DNA of 64,000 nucleotides from Bermanella sp. WJH001 (GTDB lineage Bacteria > Pseudomonadota > Gammaproteobacteria > Pseudomonadales > Oceanobacteraceae): positions 1-64,000 of the forward strand of contig NZ_JASJOO010000004.1 in NCBI RefSeq assembly GCF_030070105.1. The letters are read 5' to 3'. The position numbers were made by a program, and so were the translations under genes. The notes under the pieces are model-generated. The model did no database searches, was not told the origin of the DNA, and saw only the letters and a list, made by a program, of their open reading frames with translations. Each line of letters opens with the position of its first letter. Position 1 is the stretch's first letter. Positions 17,342 to 26,479 of the stretch are shown here, piece by piece.

Positions 17342-20113
17342 ATGGCAGCGTTTTTAAAAAATATATTTGCACCAAAGTGGCAACACAAAGATTCAAATGT
17401 ACGCCTTCAGGCATTGGATCAACTAAGCGATACAAGCATCATTGAAAATTTAGCCAAGCAAGATCCTAATGAAGCGGTGCGCATAAAAGCCATCCATTTG
17501 GTCAAGAATTTAGATTTTCTAGCCAGCCTATTTAACGAAAAGTCCAGCCCTATCAAGCAGGCCGCCATCACCCAGTATTTGAAAACGGTACTAAATACAG
17601 ATGAGCCACAAGCTCAATTAGCAGCACTCCACCGAGTTGAAAACCCACAGCATCTTATGACAATTGCTACATACGCCGGTGATGCTGATTTAGCACAAGG
17701 TGCTATTAATCAAATTAAAGATGAAGCCACCCTTTTCGACTTTATTAAACAATCTGCCAGCGCCAAAAGTCGTCTACTGGCCGCGCAATACGTTAAAACA
17801 AAAGACACCTTAAAAGCCATTGAACAACTATTCTTAAACAAGGATAAAACCCTCGTTCGCCACGTAAAAGAAAAGTTATCTGCGTTAGCTGAACAAGAAG
17901 CAATTAAACAAAAAGCACAAGCACAGATCGATCAACTTTTAAGTAGTGCTCAGCAGCTAACCAAACATGCTTTCAGCCCAACCTATGCAGGCCAAATTGC
18001 CTTACTAAAACAGTCTTGGGAAAACGTAGAATCAAGCCCACAACAAAACACCAGCTTTCAGCAAGACATTGCGCAATGTGAAAAAGTATTAGCTGAACAT
18101 CAACAGCAACAAATGGAAATTGAAAAAGCGCAAGCTGCGCAAAAACAAGCACAAGAATTACAACTTACCGCGATTCAATTGCTTCAGAATTTACACGCAC
18201 AATGTAAATCATCACCTGCCACACTGGATGAAATAAACAACACCATTAACTCGGCTAATCAGTCGTGGACAAAAGCAAACGAGCTTAATAATAAGATCGA
18301 TAAACAATTAAAAAACGAGTTTGAATCACTGCTCAAACCAATTGTTAATTTACAAGCAAGCTTGTCATTTTTAAATAATACCAGCATTGATTTAGAACCA
18401 GTTACCATCGCACTTAAAAATCACGCTTTAAATGAACTTAAACAACAACAAAAGGCCATATCTGCAACGCTTAAAAGCATAAACTGGCCGGAAGAATTTC
18501 CTAAAAGCAGTACGCTAAATAGCGTTATAACCCTTAAAAATGAGATTAAAAGCGCATTGGATGCGTTATTAAAAGATGAAAAGCAAGTCATCAATAACAT
18601 CCATAAAGCACTTAGTCATTTCGAACAAGCCATCAATAATGGCCACTTAAAAGAAGCTAAACAACTACAAACCAGCATCCGTCGCCACCTAGAGCAAGCT
18701 GATTCTAAAAATACAAAATCATTACAAACTCAGTTTCAGTCATTATCACAAACATTAAACGAGCTTAAAGATTGGCAGGGCTTTGCAACGTTACCTAAGT
18801 TCGAAAAACTATGTAACGATATGAACCTATTAATTGATGCCGATATCGCACCAAAAGATAAAGCGGTTATGATTCGTGAATTACAAGATGAATGGAAAAC
18901 CCTTGGCAGTCTTGCTGATCAAAAACAACAGCAAGCTCTGTGGCTTAAATTTAAACAAGCGTCAGATTTAGCTTATGTTCCTTGCCAAGCTTATTTTGAA
19001 GAAATGGGTAAAGTTCGCGCCTACAACTTATCCCAGCGCACAATCATTTGTGAACAACTAGAGCAGTTTTTTAATATTAATGACTGGGATAATGCCAATT
19101 GGAAATCTGTACAGCAGATTCTAGACAAGGCGCATGATGAATTTAAATCATTCTCTCCGGTTGATCACACAGAGAAAAAAGCAATCATGCAGCGTTTCCA
19201 TGAGGCTACTCAGGCACTTCATGGCAAGCTAGTTGAACACTTTAAACAAAATGCTACGGCTAAGCAGCTTTTGATTGATGAAGTAAAAGCGTTACACGAA
19301 CAAGAAGATATTGCGCAAGCCATTGAACAGTGCAAGCTGATTCAGACTCAGTGGAAAGACAAAGGCAATGCCGGACGCGCCGAACGTCAACTGTGGGCTA
19401 ATTTCCGTGAGCAATGTGACCGTTTATTCGAGAAGCGCAAATCAGCCAGCCAAGCGCGCAAACAATTCTTTGATGACAATATCGCGCAAGCGAATGCCCT
19501 TCTAGAGAAAGCCAAACAAGTAGTCGCCAATGCCAGCGCCGACGCTAAAACACAACTCAATGACTTTGCCGATGAGCTTAATGAGATTGAGCTACCAAGC
19601 AAGGTTAAACAGGCCATCACTAAAAACCTAAATGACCTGCAAGCGCAATTACACAACGCGATTAAACAGCAAAAGCGTCAAGCACAACATAGCTTATGGA
19701 TGAACGCACAGCAGCTCGCACAAAGCCTTGGTCAAGCAGAACAACAGGACCAAGTGGACAACGCAGCCTTAAATGACCACTTGGAGTCTTGCGAACTGCC
19801 GGCACAGGTTAAAGCGATTTTACAAACCCGACTAAATAACAACCAAACCAACAACAACGACACTCTTGAAAAACTGTGTTTAGAGCTAGAAATAGTATTG
19901 GAAGTTGAGAGCCCTGCATCTGAACAAGCTGCTCGAATGGCACTTCAGGTGGAACGCTTACAGAAAAACATGGGGCAAAGTCTGCCAAGTATTGAAGCCC
20001 AATTAGAAGACTTACAGTGTCGCTGGTTCGCCATTAAAGTGGAAAATACAGACTACGATTCTTTGCATCAGCGCTTCTTCACCACTCTTAACAATCAAGT
20101 GGAGCAAGCATAA
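17342..20113 (+). CDS. DUF349 repeat protein
   Basis: A 923-residue cytoplasmic protein without signal or membrane segments. Residues about 15-180 look like HEAT-type helical repeats (DSNVRLQALDQLSD, DPNEAVRIKAIHLVKN). The rest is very rich in Gln, Lys, Ala and Glu and strongly coiled-coil. DUF349 modules are visible around residues 500-720 (LQDEWKTLGSL, TQWKDKGNAGRAERQLWANFREQCDRLFEKR). Function is unknown; related proteins are widespread in gammaproteobacteria. AGGCGG precedes the ATG. It is directly upstream of the initiator tRNA promoter. Confidence 0.82.
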   Translation: MAAFLKNIFAPKWQHKDSNVRLQALDQLSDTSIIENLAKQDPNEAVRIKAIHLVKNLDFLASLFNEKSSPIKQAAITQYLKTVLNTDEPQAQLAALHRVENPQHLMTIATYAGDADLAQGAINQIKDEATLFDFIKQSASAKSRLLAAQYVKTKDTLKAIEQLFLNKDKTLVRHVKEKLSALAEQEAIKQKAQAQIDQLLSSAQQLTKHAFSPTYAGQIALLKQSWENVESSPQQNTSFQQDIAQCEKVLAEHQQQQMEIEKAQAAQKQAQELQLTAIQLLQNLHAQCKSSPATLDEINNTINSANQSWTKANELNNKIDKQLKNEFESLLKPIVNLQASLSFLNNTSIDLEPVTIALKNHALNELKQQQKAISATLKSINWPEEFPKSSTLNSVITLKNEIKSALDALLKDEKQVINNIHKALSHFEQAINNGHLKEAKQLQTSIRRHLEQADSKNTKSLQTQFQSLSQTLNELKDWQGFATLPKFEKLCNDMNLLIDADIAPKDKAVMIRELQDEWKTLGSLADQKQQQALWLKFKQASDLAYVPCQAYFEEMGKVRAYNLSQRTIICEQLEQFFNINDWDNANWKSVQQILDKAHDEFKSFSPVDHTEKKAIMQRFHEATQALHGKLVEHFKQNATAKQLLIDEVKALHEQEDIAQAIEQCKLIQTQWKDKGNAGRAERQLWANFREQCDRLFEKRKSASQARKQFFDDNIAQANALLEKAKQVVANASADAKTQLNDFADELNEIELPSKVKQAITKNLNDLQAQLHNAIKQQKRQAQHSLWMNAQQLAQSLGQAEQQDQVDNAALNDHLESCELPAQVKAILQTRLNNNQTNNNDTLEKLCLELEIVLEVESPASEQAARMALQVERLQKNMGQSLPSIEAQLEDLQCRWFAIKVENTDYDSLHQRFFTTLNNQVEQA

Positions 20114-20171
20114 GTTAGATCCCTATGTAACGCTTTGTAATTGAATTTATTAGGGTTTTTCGATAAAAGGT

Positions 20172-20200
20172 TTGACACGTACGACCCAGATCCGTAATAT
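20172..20200 (+). promoter_or_regulatory. Strong sigma70 promoter of the initiator tRNA genes
   Basis: TTGACA (20172-20177), an exact 17-base spacer, and TAATAT (20195-20200). The following GCGCAACCTC is a GC-rich discriminator, a hallmark of stringently controlled stable-RNA promoters. The leader to the first tRNA is about 80 bases. Confidence 0.8.
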
Positions 20201-20285
20201 GCGCAACCTCGCTGAGGCAATAGCCAAAAGCGAGTAAGCAATCCGTCATTCAAGTCATGTTTGAATAACCAGAAACGGATATAGT

Positions 20286-20362
<77 letters not shown>

Positions 20363-20424
20363 TTTTCTTATACTTAAGTTACTAAGTTTAAAGAGATGGT
20401 ATGACTAGCTTAGCGTTTAATTGA

Positions 20425-20489
<65 letters not shown>

Positions 20490-20501
<12 letters not shown>

Positions 20502-20773
20502 AATTCTAAAAAACCGACTTAATTCTTTAAGTCGGTTTTTTTCGTTTTAAGGCACAAGAAGCCAAAGATCCTCGGTTCACCTTCTAAAACCTCAGGGCTC
20601 CCGCAACCAAATTCTAAAAAACCGATTTATCTTTGATGAATCGGTTTTTTTCGTTTTAAACCACAAGAGCACAGAAACAAGAGCCGCAAAGCGTCGGTTC
20701 ACTTTCTAAAACCTCAGGGCTCCCGCAAGCAAATTCTAAAAAACAGATTTATCTTTGATGAATCGGTTTTTTT
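20490..20773 (+). repeat. Tandem tRNA 3'-end plus terminator remnants (three units)
   Basis: The 3' end of tRNA-fMet followed by its terminator recurs: CTCCCGCAACCAAATTCTAA begins at 20490 and at 20598, and a variant with CAAGCA begins at 20720. Each is followed by a hairpin ending TCGG plus T-run. The tRNA-derived part before each remnant is degraded (TCGGTTCAC and GGGCTCCCGCAA remain). The third hairpin has one stem mismatch. It looks like repeated duplication of a tRNA unit with loss of the 5' parts. Confidence 0.8.
20508..20543 (+). terminator. Intrinsic terminator of the tRNA-fMet operon
   Basis: CCGACTTAA at 20514-20522 pairs with TTAAGTCGG at 20527-20535, loop TTCT, followed by seven T. 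Flanking A and T runs extend the stem. Two decayed relatives follow at 20616-20652 and 20738-20773. Confidence 0.9.
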
Positions 20774-21162
20774 CGCTTTAAGGCACCAAAAGCTAATAGG
20801 CATTTTTTCATTACAGAGGGCCGCATCACCTGCCCGAAAAACAAATAACAATCATTCGCCAATAAAGCGACACCCAAGACCCAACACCCTCATCTAGTAG
20901 CTATTTGATGAAAATACGCCAACTAACCGTCAAACCCTAGTTGTAATAAAAATGTTATAAAAAAACCTTAAAAAAAATTGTCCGACAAGCTTTTTATAGA
21001 GTCGAGCCATTGTTCCATTATCTTAATTTATTCTAATACTTTATTACTATTTACTCCTTTTCATAGCCAATATAAGTCAAAATACGCCACTGAATCAACA
21101 TTCACCGAACACTTGTTTTTTCTTTTAAAAATAAGGACTTAGTTGGCTCGGATTTTCCATAA
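20774..21162. other. AT-rich gap before the surface-protein cluster
   Basis: About 390 bases without a convincing ORF or RNA gene. Poly-A/T tracts near 20940-21000 and 21120-21135 suggest a bent or H-NS-like-bound upstream region, but this is only an impression. Confidence 0.4.
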
Positions 21163-21210
21163 GGTGACACAGGTCACATTATTGACTTAAATGACTAGGC
21201 CAAATAACAT
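21163..21210 (+). promoter_or_regulatory. Candidate CRP/Vfr-like site and promoter of the surface-protein cluster
   Basis: GGTGA-N6-TCACA at 21163-21178 fits the CRP consensus TGTGA-N6-TCACA with one mismatch. It is followed by TTGACT (21182-21187), a 17-base spacer and TAACAT (21205-21210). The site would be centred near -46 relative to the expected start, overlapping the -35 side. Found by eye; binding is unproven. Confidence 0.42.
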
Positions 21211-21270
21211 CCAGTTACATGATGGATACCTTAAATTACTAACGGTAATAATTTGAAGTTAGCGGTACAA

Positions 21271-24200
21271 ATGTACTTCTATATGAAAGGCCTAAAATCT
21301 GCTCGTTTTATCTTGTGGGCGGCCATTTTAGTAGGAAGTAGTATGCATACAACCAACTCATTTGCTGGCACAACCGTCGCTCTTCGCGAAAGTTATGCTG
21401 GCAATTTGTCGTATGCATTAACCGGTGGCTCTTTCCGTACGGCACAAAACAATGTGAATGCATGTAGTACATCAAGCAGCTCATCAAACCCGTTAAGCTC
21501 CATCCCTATTTCTGCCACCATTAAAAAAGCCTATCTTTATTGGGCCGCTTCCGGTGATGGCACAAACACCGACAATCAAGTCACTCTAAACGGTGCGACC
21601 ATTACGGCTGACCGTATGTACACCGAAGACACAGGTACATGGGACTTTTTTAACGGGGTTGCTGATATTACCAACCTAGTCAAAACCTATCGTAATACCA
21701 CCTATACGGTTTCTGGTTTATCTATTTACAGCACACCAAGTCACTGCTCGACTCAGGTTTTATTAGGCGGTTGGGCTATTTTGGTGATTTATGAAGCTGA
21801 CACACTGCCATTTCATATTTTGAATCTTTATGAGGGTTTTGAGTACTTTCGTTATCGCTCATTCACACTGACCCCCAATAACTTTAAGTTACCAGCAAAC
21901 CCTTCGGGCAAGCATGCCCACATCACATGGGAAGGTGACGATACATTAGGCACAGATGGTGAGTACCTTTCATTTCAAGGTACTCAGCTAGTGGATTCTG
22001 GCAATCCAAGCGGCAATCAATTTAACTCGTATTCAAATGTTGAAGGTGGTCTGACAACCTATGGTGTGGATATTGATGAATACGATGTTTCAAGCTTATT
22101 AAGCGAAGGCTTAGAACAAGTCAGTACCACTTATAGTGCTGGCCAAGACGGGGTATTACTGACTGCCGAAGTCATTAGCGTATCCAATATCCCTGTGGCC
22201 GATTTAGCGGTAACCACATCTAACTCTACCGGCTGGATGCAGGGCTCAACCGTCACCAAAAAATTTACAGTTTCAAATAATGGCCCCAATGACGTTCCTG
22301 CTCAGAGTGTTCGGTTTACAACCACCCTACCCTCACAGCTTTCCTTTAATGGTACTCAAGGTGACAGTGATTGGATCTGCTCACAAATAGGCCAACAACT
22401 TACTTGTACTTACCAACCTAAATTACGCAGTGGTTGGAGCGACTATTTAGACCTTAAACTGGATGTTGCCACAGGTACAGCAGGTCAAACTGTCAACTGG
22501 TCTGTGGCAGTTGATCACGATACAGCCCCTTATGATATTTTTGACAACCATGCAGAAAACGACAGCTATACACTGAATGTGCCCATTGGCGCTGTGCCTG
22601 TTGTGGATTTATCCGCCTCAAGTAAAACCCCTAACAATTTAAATGGAGATTTATTGTTAGCAGGCGATACCCTGCAATACGTCATCACCATTGATGATGC
22701 CAGTGACCTAGCCACCAGTGGTATTCGACTTTACGACGACCTACCTGCGAATATTTCGGGTTACACCATTACGTCACTTCCCACCAATGCCGTTAGCAAT
22801 TCAACTACCTCGGGCGGAGCAAATGGCACTGGGTACTTAGATATACAAAATATCAACCTTGCTGCTGGAGCAGTAGAACAAGTGGTTCTTGAAGTTTACG
22901 TAAACTCAAATGCACCTGAAGGTGCGTCACTGCAAAATACGGCCACTCTTTCTTATAACAGCAATAACTGGATCGTGGATACGGGTGATATAACAGTCGT
23001 AGAACCTGACTTAAGTGATTCCAGCAAAACAGCCAGCGATGACAACGGCGGTTTACTATTGCCGGGTGAAACTGTTACTTACACCATCACCATTGATGAA
23101 AACAATAATCTCGAACTACCTGGCATTCAGGTACTCGATCACCTGCCGGCAAACATAGCTAGCTTCACCGTTAGCCAAATGCCATCTGGCGCACAAAACT
23201 TTAGCCAAACCAATGCTGGCAATAACGGCACAGGGTTAATTGATATTAGAAATATTAATTTAGCCGCAGGGGCTACGGCGACCATAGAAATCAAAGCGGT
23301 GATAGCAGATGATGCCTCCGACCAAGTGAGTGTACAAAATACAGCCAGCTTATTTTTAAACTCGCGCTCATGGGATGTGGTATCAAACCCATTATTTGTG
23401 ACACTTTCAAACTCCACACCTGCTAGTGGCAATAAACCGTTATATCTGGTCAATAATAATTTAACCCGTAACTTGCCCGCAACAGACACATCACGTAGTT
23501 TTTTCCATGGGGAAACACTCACATGGTCGATCACTCCAGTTTTACAAAAAGAGCTCATTATTAGCAGTGGCAACTCACGCCTCAACCTAGCCGTTGAAGG
23601 ACACAGAACCGGTAGCGTGCAAACCCAGTTTACCGCCCAGCTGTTTTACAATGACAATAATGGCTCAGGTAATGTAACCATTGATACTGCCACCATTGGT
23701 TATGGTAATTACCGTATCAATACACTTTACAACCTAAACACTGACTTTAATTTAGCCAATGACGTGACTGTGCCCGCTGGCAGCACAGTTTATCTTTCAA
23801 TATTAAACACCTCGAGTAACGGCAATAATAATCAATACAGTGAAATTGACGTCCATACACTTAATGGCAGCTTTTATTCTGCGGTTAATTTAAACACCAG
23901 CACCGTAATTAATGTAGATAGCATTCAGGTTTGGGACCAAACCTACGGCGACCCTACTGGTACAGGTGAAGGCGTGTTATTAGCTAATTCATTTGCTGAT
24001 ACCACCATTTATATCCGAGCCAAAATTTCAGACCCATTTGGAGCTTTTGATATCAGTAAAGCCACCATTGCCGTTCAGAAAAAAGACGGCTCAAGCTATG
24101 ATTTTTCGGGCTTAGCAAATACCAATGAGATGACTCAAGTCGACACCACAGCTGACGATACCAGTACCAGTGTCAAAATCTATGAAATCCCTCTCACCTT

Positions 24201-24831
24201 ATTAGAAGAAAATGAATCCATCGGTTGGTGGCAAATTGCTATTACAGGTTATGAAGGTCTAGAAGTGGCACCGGATCAAATCACCCATGAGCGCACCACC
24301 AGTTTTTATATCAAGCCGTTTTTGCCAAACATTACATTGGACAAGTCCATTGAGGTTATCAATGACCCAATCAACGGCCTACTCAGCGATGGCAATAAAC
24401 CCAAAGCCATACCCGGTGCGGAATTGCAGTACACCATTCATGCAATCAACACAGGCCGTGGTGCCAGTGACAACAACTCCATCACCCTTCAGGATGAAAT
24501 TGCCGCCAACGCAGAACTTTATATTGGTGACATAACCTGTTTAAATCGCGGCCCAGGAACGGGAAACGGCCCAATTTGTTTTGAAGATGGCAACACACCC
24601 AATGAAAGCCAATTGAGTTATGATTTTTCTGGCTTAGGTGCCGCTAACGATAGTGTTTATTTTTCGCAAGATGGTGCTGATTTTACTTATGAGCCGGTAG
24701 ATAGCGGTGATGGTTATGACCCAAGTGTGCGTTATATCCGTATCAAGCCTTCAGGTATTTATAAAAAAGCCAAAAAAGACGGCAGTGAGACACCCGAATT
24801 TAAATTTAGCTACCAAATACGGTTGCAATAA
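21271..24831 (+). CDS. Exported DUF11-like repeat surface protein (cluster gene 1)
   Basis: About 1186 residues with a signal peptide (cleavage near NSFA/GTT, about residue 32). The N-terminal region (KKAYLYWAASGDG, GGWAILVIYEAD) resembles DUF3344-like domains found beside DUF11 repeats. Beta-sandwich DUF11-like repeats follow at about 310-430, 445-570, 577-700 and 1020-1186. The second and third are clear duplicates, sharing the order NGxLLLxGxT, YxITID, LPANI, NGTG and INLAAGA. No C-terminal anchor, LPXTG or autotransporter domain. It ends in a beta strand, FSYQIRLQ. No Shine-Dalgarno is clear; TTG 21253, ATG 21271 and ATG 21283 are all possible. It is the first of five codirectional exported genes. 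Function unknown; probably structural or adhesive. Confidence 0.75.
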   Translation: MYFYMKGLKSARFILWAAILVGSSMHTTNSFAGTTVALRESYAGNLSYALTGGSFRTAQNNVNACSTSSSSSNPLSSIPISATIKKAYLYWAASGDGTNTDNQVTLNGATITADRMYTEDTGTWDFFNGVADITNLVKTYRNTTYTVSGLSIYSTPSHCSTQVLLGGWAILVIYEADTLPFHILNLYEGFEYFRYRSFTLTPNNFKLPANPSGKHAHITWEGDDTLGTDGEYLSFQGTQLVDSGNPSGNQFNSYSNVEGGLTTYGVDIDEYDVSSLLSEGLEQVSTTYSAGQDGVLLTAEVISVSNIPVADLAVTTSNSTGWMQGSTVTKKFTVSNNGPNDVPAQSVRFTTTLPSQLSFNGTQGDSDWICSQIGQQLTCTYQPKLRSGWSDYLDLKLDVATGTAGQTVNWSVAVDHDTAPYDIFDNHAENDSYTLNVPIGAVPVVDLSASSKTPNNLNGDLLLAGDTLQYVITIDDASDLATSGIRLYDDLPANISGYTITSLPTNAVSNSTTSGGANGTGYLDIQNINLAAGAVEQVVLEVYVNSNAPEGASLQNTATLSYNSNNWIVDTGDITVVEPDLSDSSKTASDDNGGLLLPGETVTYTITIDENNNLELPGIQVLDHLPANIASFTVSQMPSGAQNFSQTNAGNNGTGLIDIRNINLAAGATATIEIKAVIADDASDQVSVQNTASLFLNSRSWDVVSNPLFVTLSNSTPASGNKPLYLVNNNLTRNLPATDTSRSFFHGETLTWSITPVLQKELIISSGNSRLNLAVEGHRTGSVQTQFTAQLFYNDNNGSGNVTIDTATIGYGNYRINTLYNLNTDFNLANDVTVPAGSTVYLSILNTSSNGNNNQYSEIDVHTLNGSFYSAVNLNTSTVINVDSIQVWDQTYGDPTGTGEGVLLANSFADTTIYIRAKISDPFGAFDISKATIAVQKKDGSSYDFSGLANTNEMTQVDTTADDTSTSVKIYEIPLTLLEENESIGWWQIAITGYEGLEVAPDQITHERTTSFYIKPFLPNITLDKSIEVINDPINGLLSDGNKPKAIPGAELQYTIHAINTGRGASDNNSITLQDEIAANAELYIGDITCLNRGPGTGNGPICFEDGNTPNESQLSYDFSGLGAANDSVYFSQDGADFTYEPVDSGDGYDPSVRYIRIKPSGIYKKAKKDGSETPEFKFSYQIRLQ

Positions 24832-24889
24832 AAAGTATAAAAAACAAACAAATTAAAAATGATAAAAGATTTTAAGACAGGAGAGCACA

Positions 24890-25894
24890 ATGAATAAGCT
24901 CAAGAAAATTGGGGGAGCATTAGGCGGGTTATTGTTAGCAATCACTCAAGCTCATGCAGCGGGTACCAGTGCCGGCGCACCTATATCTAACCAAGCAACC
25001 GTTTCTTACGATGCTGGCGCTGGCACCGTTACCGCAAATTCCGGAACGGTTACATTCACTGTACAAGAATTAGTCAAAGGCACCGTAGCAAAATTAGATG
25101 CTGGCAACATAAGTGTTAGCTCGCCACAAACCAACGCGGCCATGAAGTTTAAAATCAAAAACGACGGTAACGGCAGTGAAGGTTTTAAAATTGTTGTGAC
25201 TCAAGACTCTGGTGATGACTTCGATGTGACTCTAGGCAGTTTTTACATTGACGACGGTGACGGTATTTTAGATACCGCTGTTGATACGCTTTATAACAAC
25301 ACCACGCCCCCAGCCATGGCGCCAGATGCTGAACTGACTATTTGGGTAACGTCAACTATTCCAGGCTCGTTAGCGGATGCTGCCCTGTCTAATTTAAACG
25401 TATCGGCCGTATCAGCAACGTTTGTAGCCGATGGGCAAAATAACCCAAATGCTGGTGCTGTGGTTGTGGGCAGCGGTGACTCTGGTACTGATGCTGTAAA
25501 CGCGGTTGCCATTGCGGCGGTTACTTCAACTTTTGTTGTTAGTGATATCGATGTCAGTATTGCCAAAGCCATTAGTGCGACCCGTGACTTACTTGGTGCC
25601 GGTGGTAGCAAAGCGGTACCGGGCGCTGAAGTTGACTACACATTAACCGTCACCGTAACCGGTACTGGCACGGCTAATAACATTGTAGTGACAGACCCAC
25701 TACCAACACAGCTAAAACTTAAAAACGGCATTACCGGCACCATTACCGTTGGTGGCGTAGCCGAAACCGCTAGCGCAGCTGATGGCGATGGCACCAGTTA
25801 TGATGCCAATACCAACACCATCAGTGTTGACTTAGGTAATGTAAATGCAGGTGCTGCAGCCATTGCCATTGAATTCACCACGGTTATCCAATAG
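24890..25894 (+). CDS. Exported DUF11-like protein (cluster gene 2)
   Basis: A 334-residue protein with a signal peptide (MNKLKKIGGALGGLLLAITQAHA, cut before AGTSAG). The mature start AGTSAGAPISNQATVSY resembles that of cluster gene 4. Residues about 45-200 form one beta-rich domain and 220-334 a DUF11-type domain (KAVPGAEVDYTLTVT, NNIVVTDPLP). It ends IEFTTVIQ with no anchor. AGGAG lies upstream of the ATG. Only 7 bases separate it from the next gene. The protein is acidic, Ala/Gly/Thr-rich and lacks Cys, typical of secreted structural proteins. Function unknown. Confidence 0.75.
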   Translation: MNKLKKIGGALGGLLLAITQAHAAGTSAGAPISNQATVSYDAGAGTVTANSGTVTFTVQELVKGTVAKLDAGNISVSSPQTNAAMKFKIKNDGNGSEGFKIVVTQDSGDDFDVTLGSFYIDDGDGILDTAVDTLYNNTTPPAMAPDAELTIWVTSTIPGSLADAALSNLNVSAVSATFVADGQNNPNAGAVVVGSGDSGTDAVNAVAIAAVTSTFVVSDIDVSIAKAISATRDLLGAGGSKAVPGAEVDYTLTVTVTGTGTANNIVVTDPLPTQLKLKNGITGTITVGGVAETASAADGDGTSYDANTNTISVDLGNVNAGAAAIAIEFTTVIQ

Positions 25895-25901
25895 GTATTA
25901 G

Positions 25902-26366
25902 ATGATGAAAAAAGCATTAGCGTCATTTTTGTTGCTACCAACTTTGGCATTTGCCCAAGTAGAACTTAAAACAGAAATGTTTGAAGTCATTGAAAAACAA
26001 CAAGCTAACGGCACCAGTAAAGTTGAATGGGTCACACCAGACAACATTATTCCCGGTGATAAAGTGGGTTACCGTATTTCATTTAAAAATACCGGTGATC
26101 AACCGGCTGCCGATATTGTTTTGAATAACCCAGTGCCTGAGAACACCATCTATGTGGATGACAGTGCCCGCGGTGCAAACAGTGACATCGTATTTTCTGT
26201 GGATGGCGGCAAACAATTCGCCAGCCCAGAAAAACTATTTATTGAAGTAAACGGTAAAAAAGTACCGGCTACTGCAAAAGATTACACCCACGTACGTTGG
26301 ACGTTAACCTCCGCCTTACCAGCCGGTAAAGACGGTAGCGTGCAATACGTGGTGCAAGTGAAATAA
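25902..26366 (+). CDS. Small exported DUF11-like protein (cluster gene 3)
   Basis: 154 residues, signal peptide MMKKALASFLLLPTLAFA, then essentially one DUF11-type domain: VTPDNIIPGDKVGYRISFKNTGDQPAADIVLNNPVPENTIYV, ending VQYVVQVK. No Cys in the mature part. Its single-domain form suggests a capping, pilot or linker subunit; this is inference. It sits between genes 2 and 4 in one direction. Confidence 0.72.
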   Translation: MMKKALASFLLLPTLAFAQVELKTEMFEVIEKQQANGTSKVEWVTPDNIIPGDKVGYRISFKNTGDQPAADIVLNNPVPENTIYVDDSARGANSDIVFSVDGGKQFASPEKLFIEVNGKKVPATAKDYTHVRWTLTSALPAGKDGSVQYVVQVK

Positions 26367-26479
26367 CAAAACTTAGGGGTTGGTTATGCCGTTGTATCGC
26401 TAACCAATAAAACACACGAATTAAAAAGCAAAACCATTTTTTAATAACAAAAGTAAAAAGGATTTCAAAGGAGAAACCT

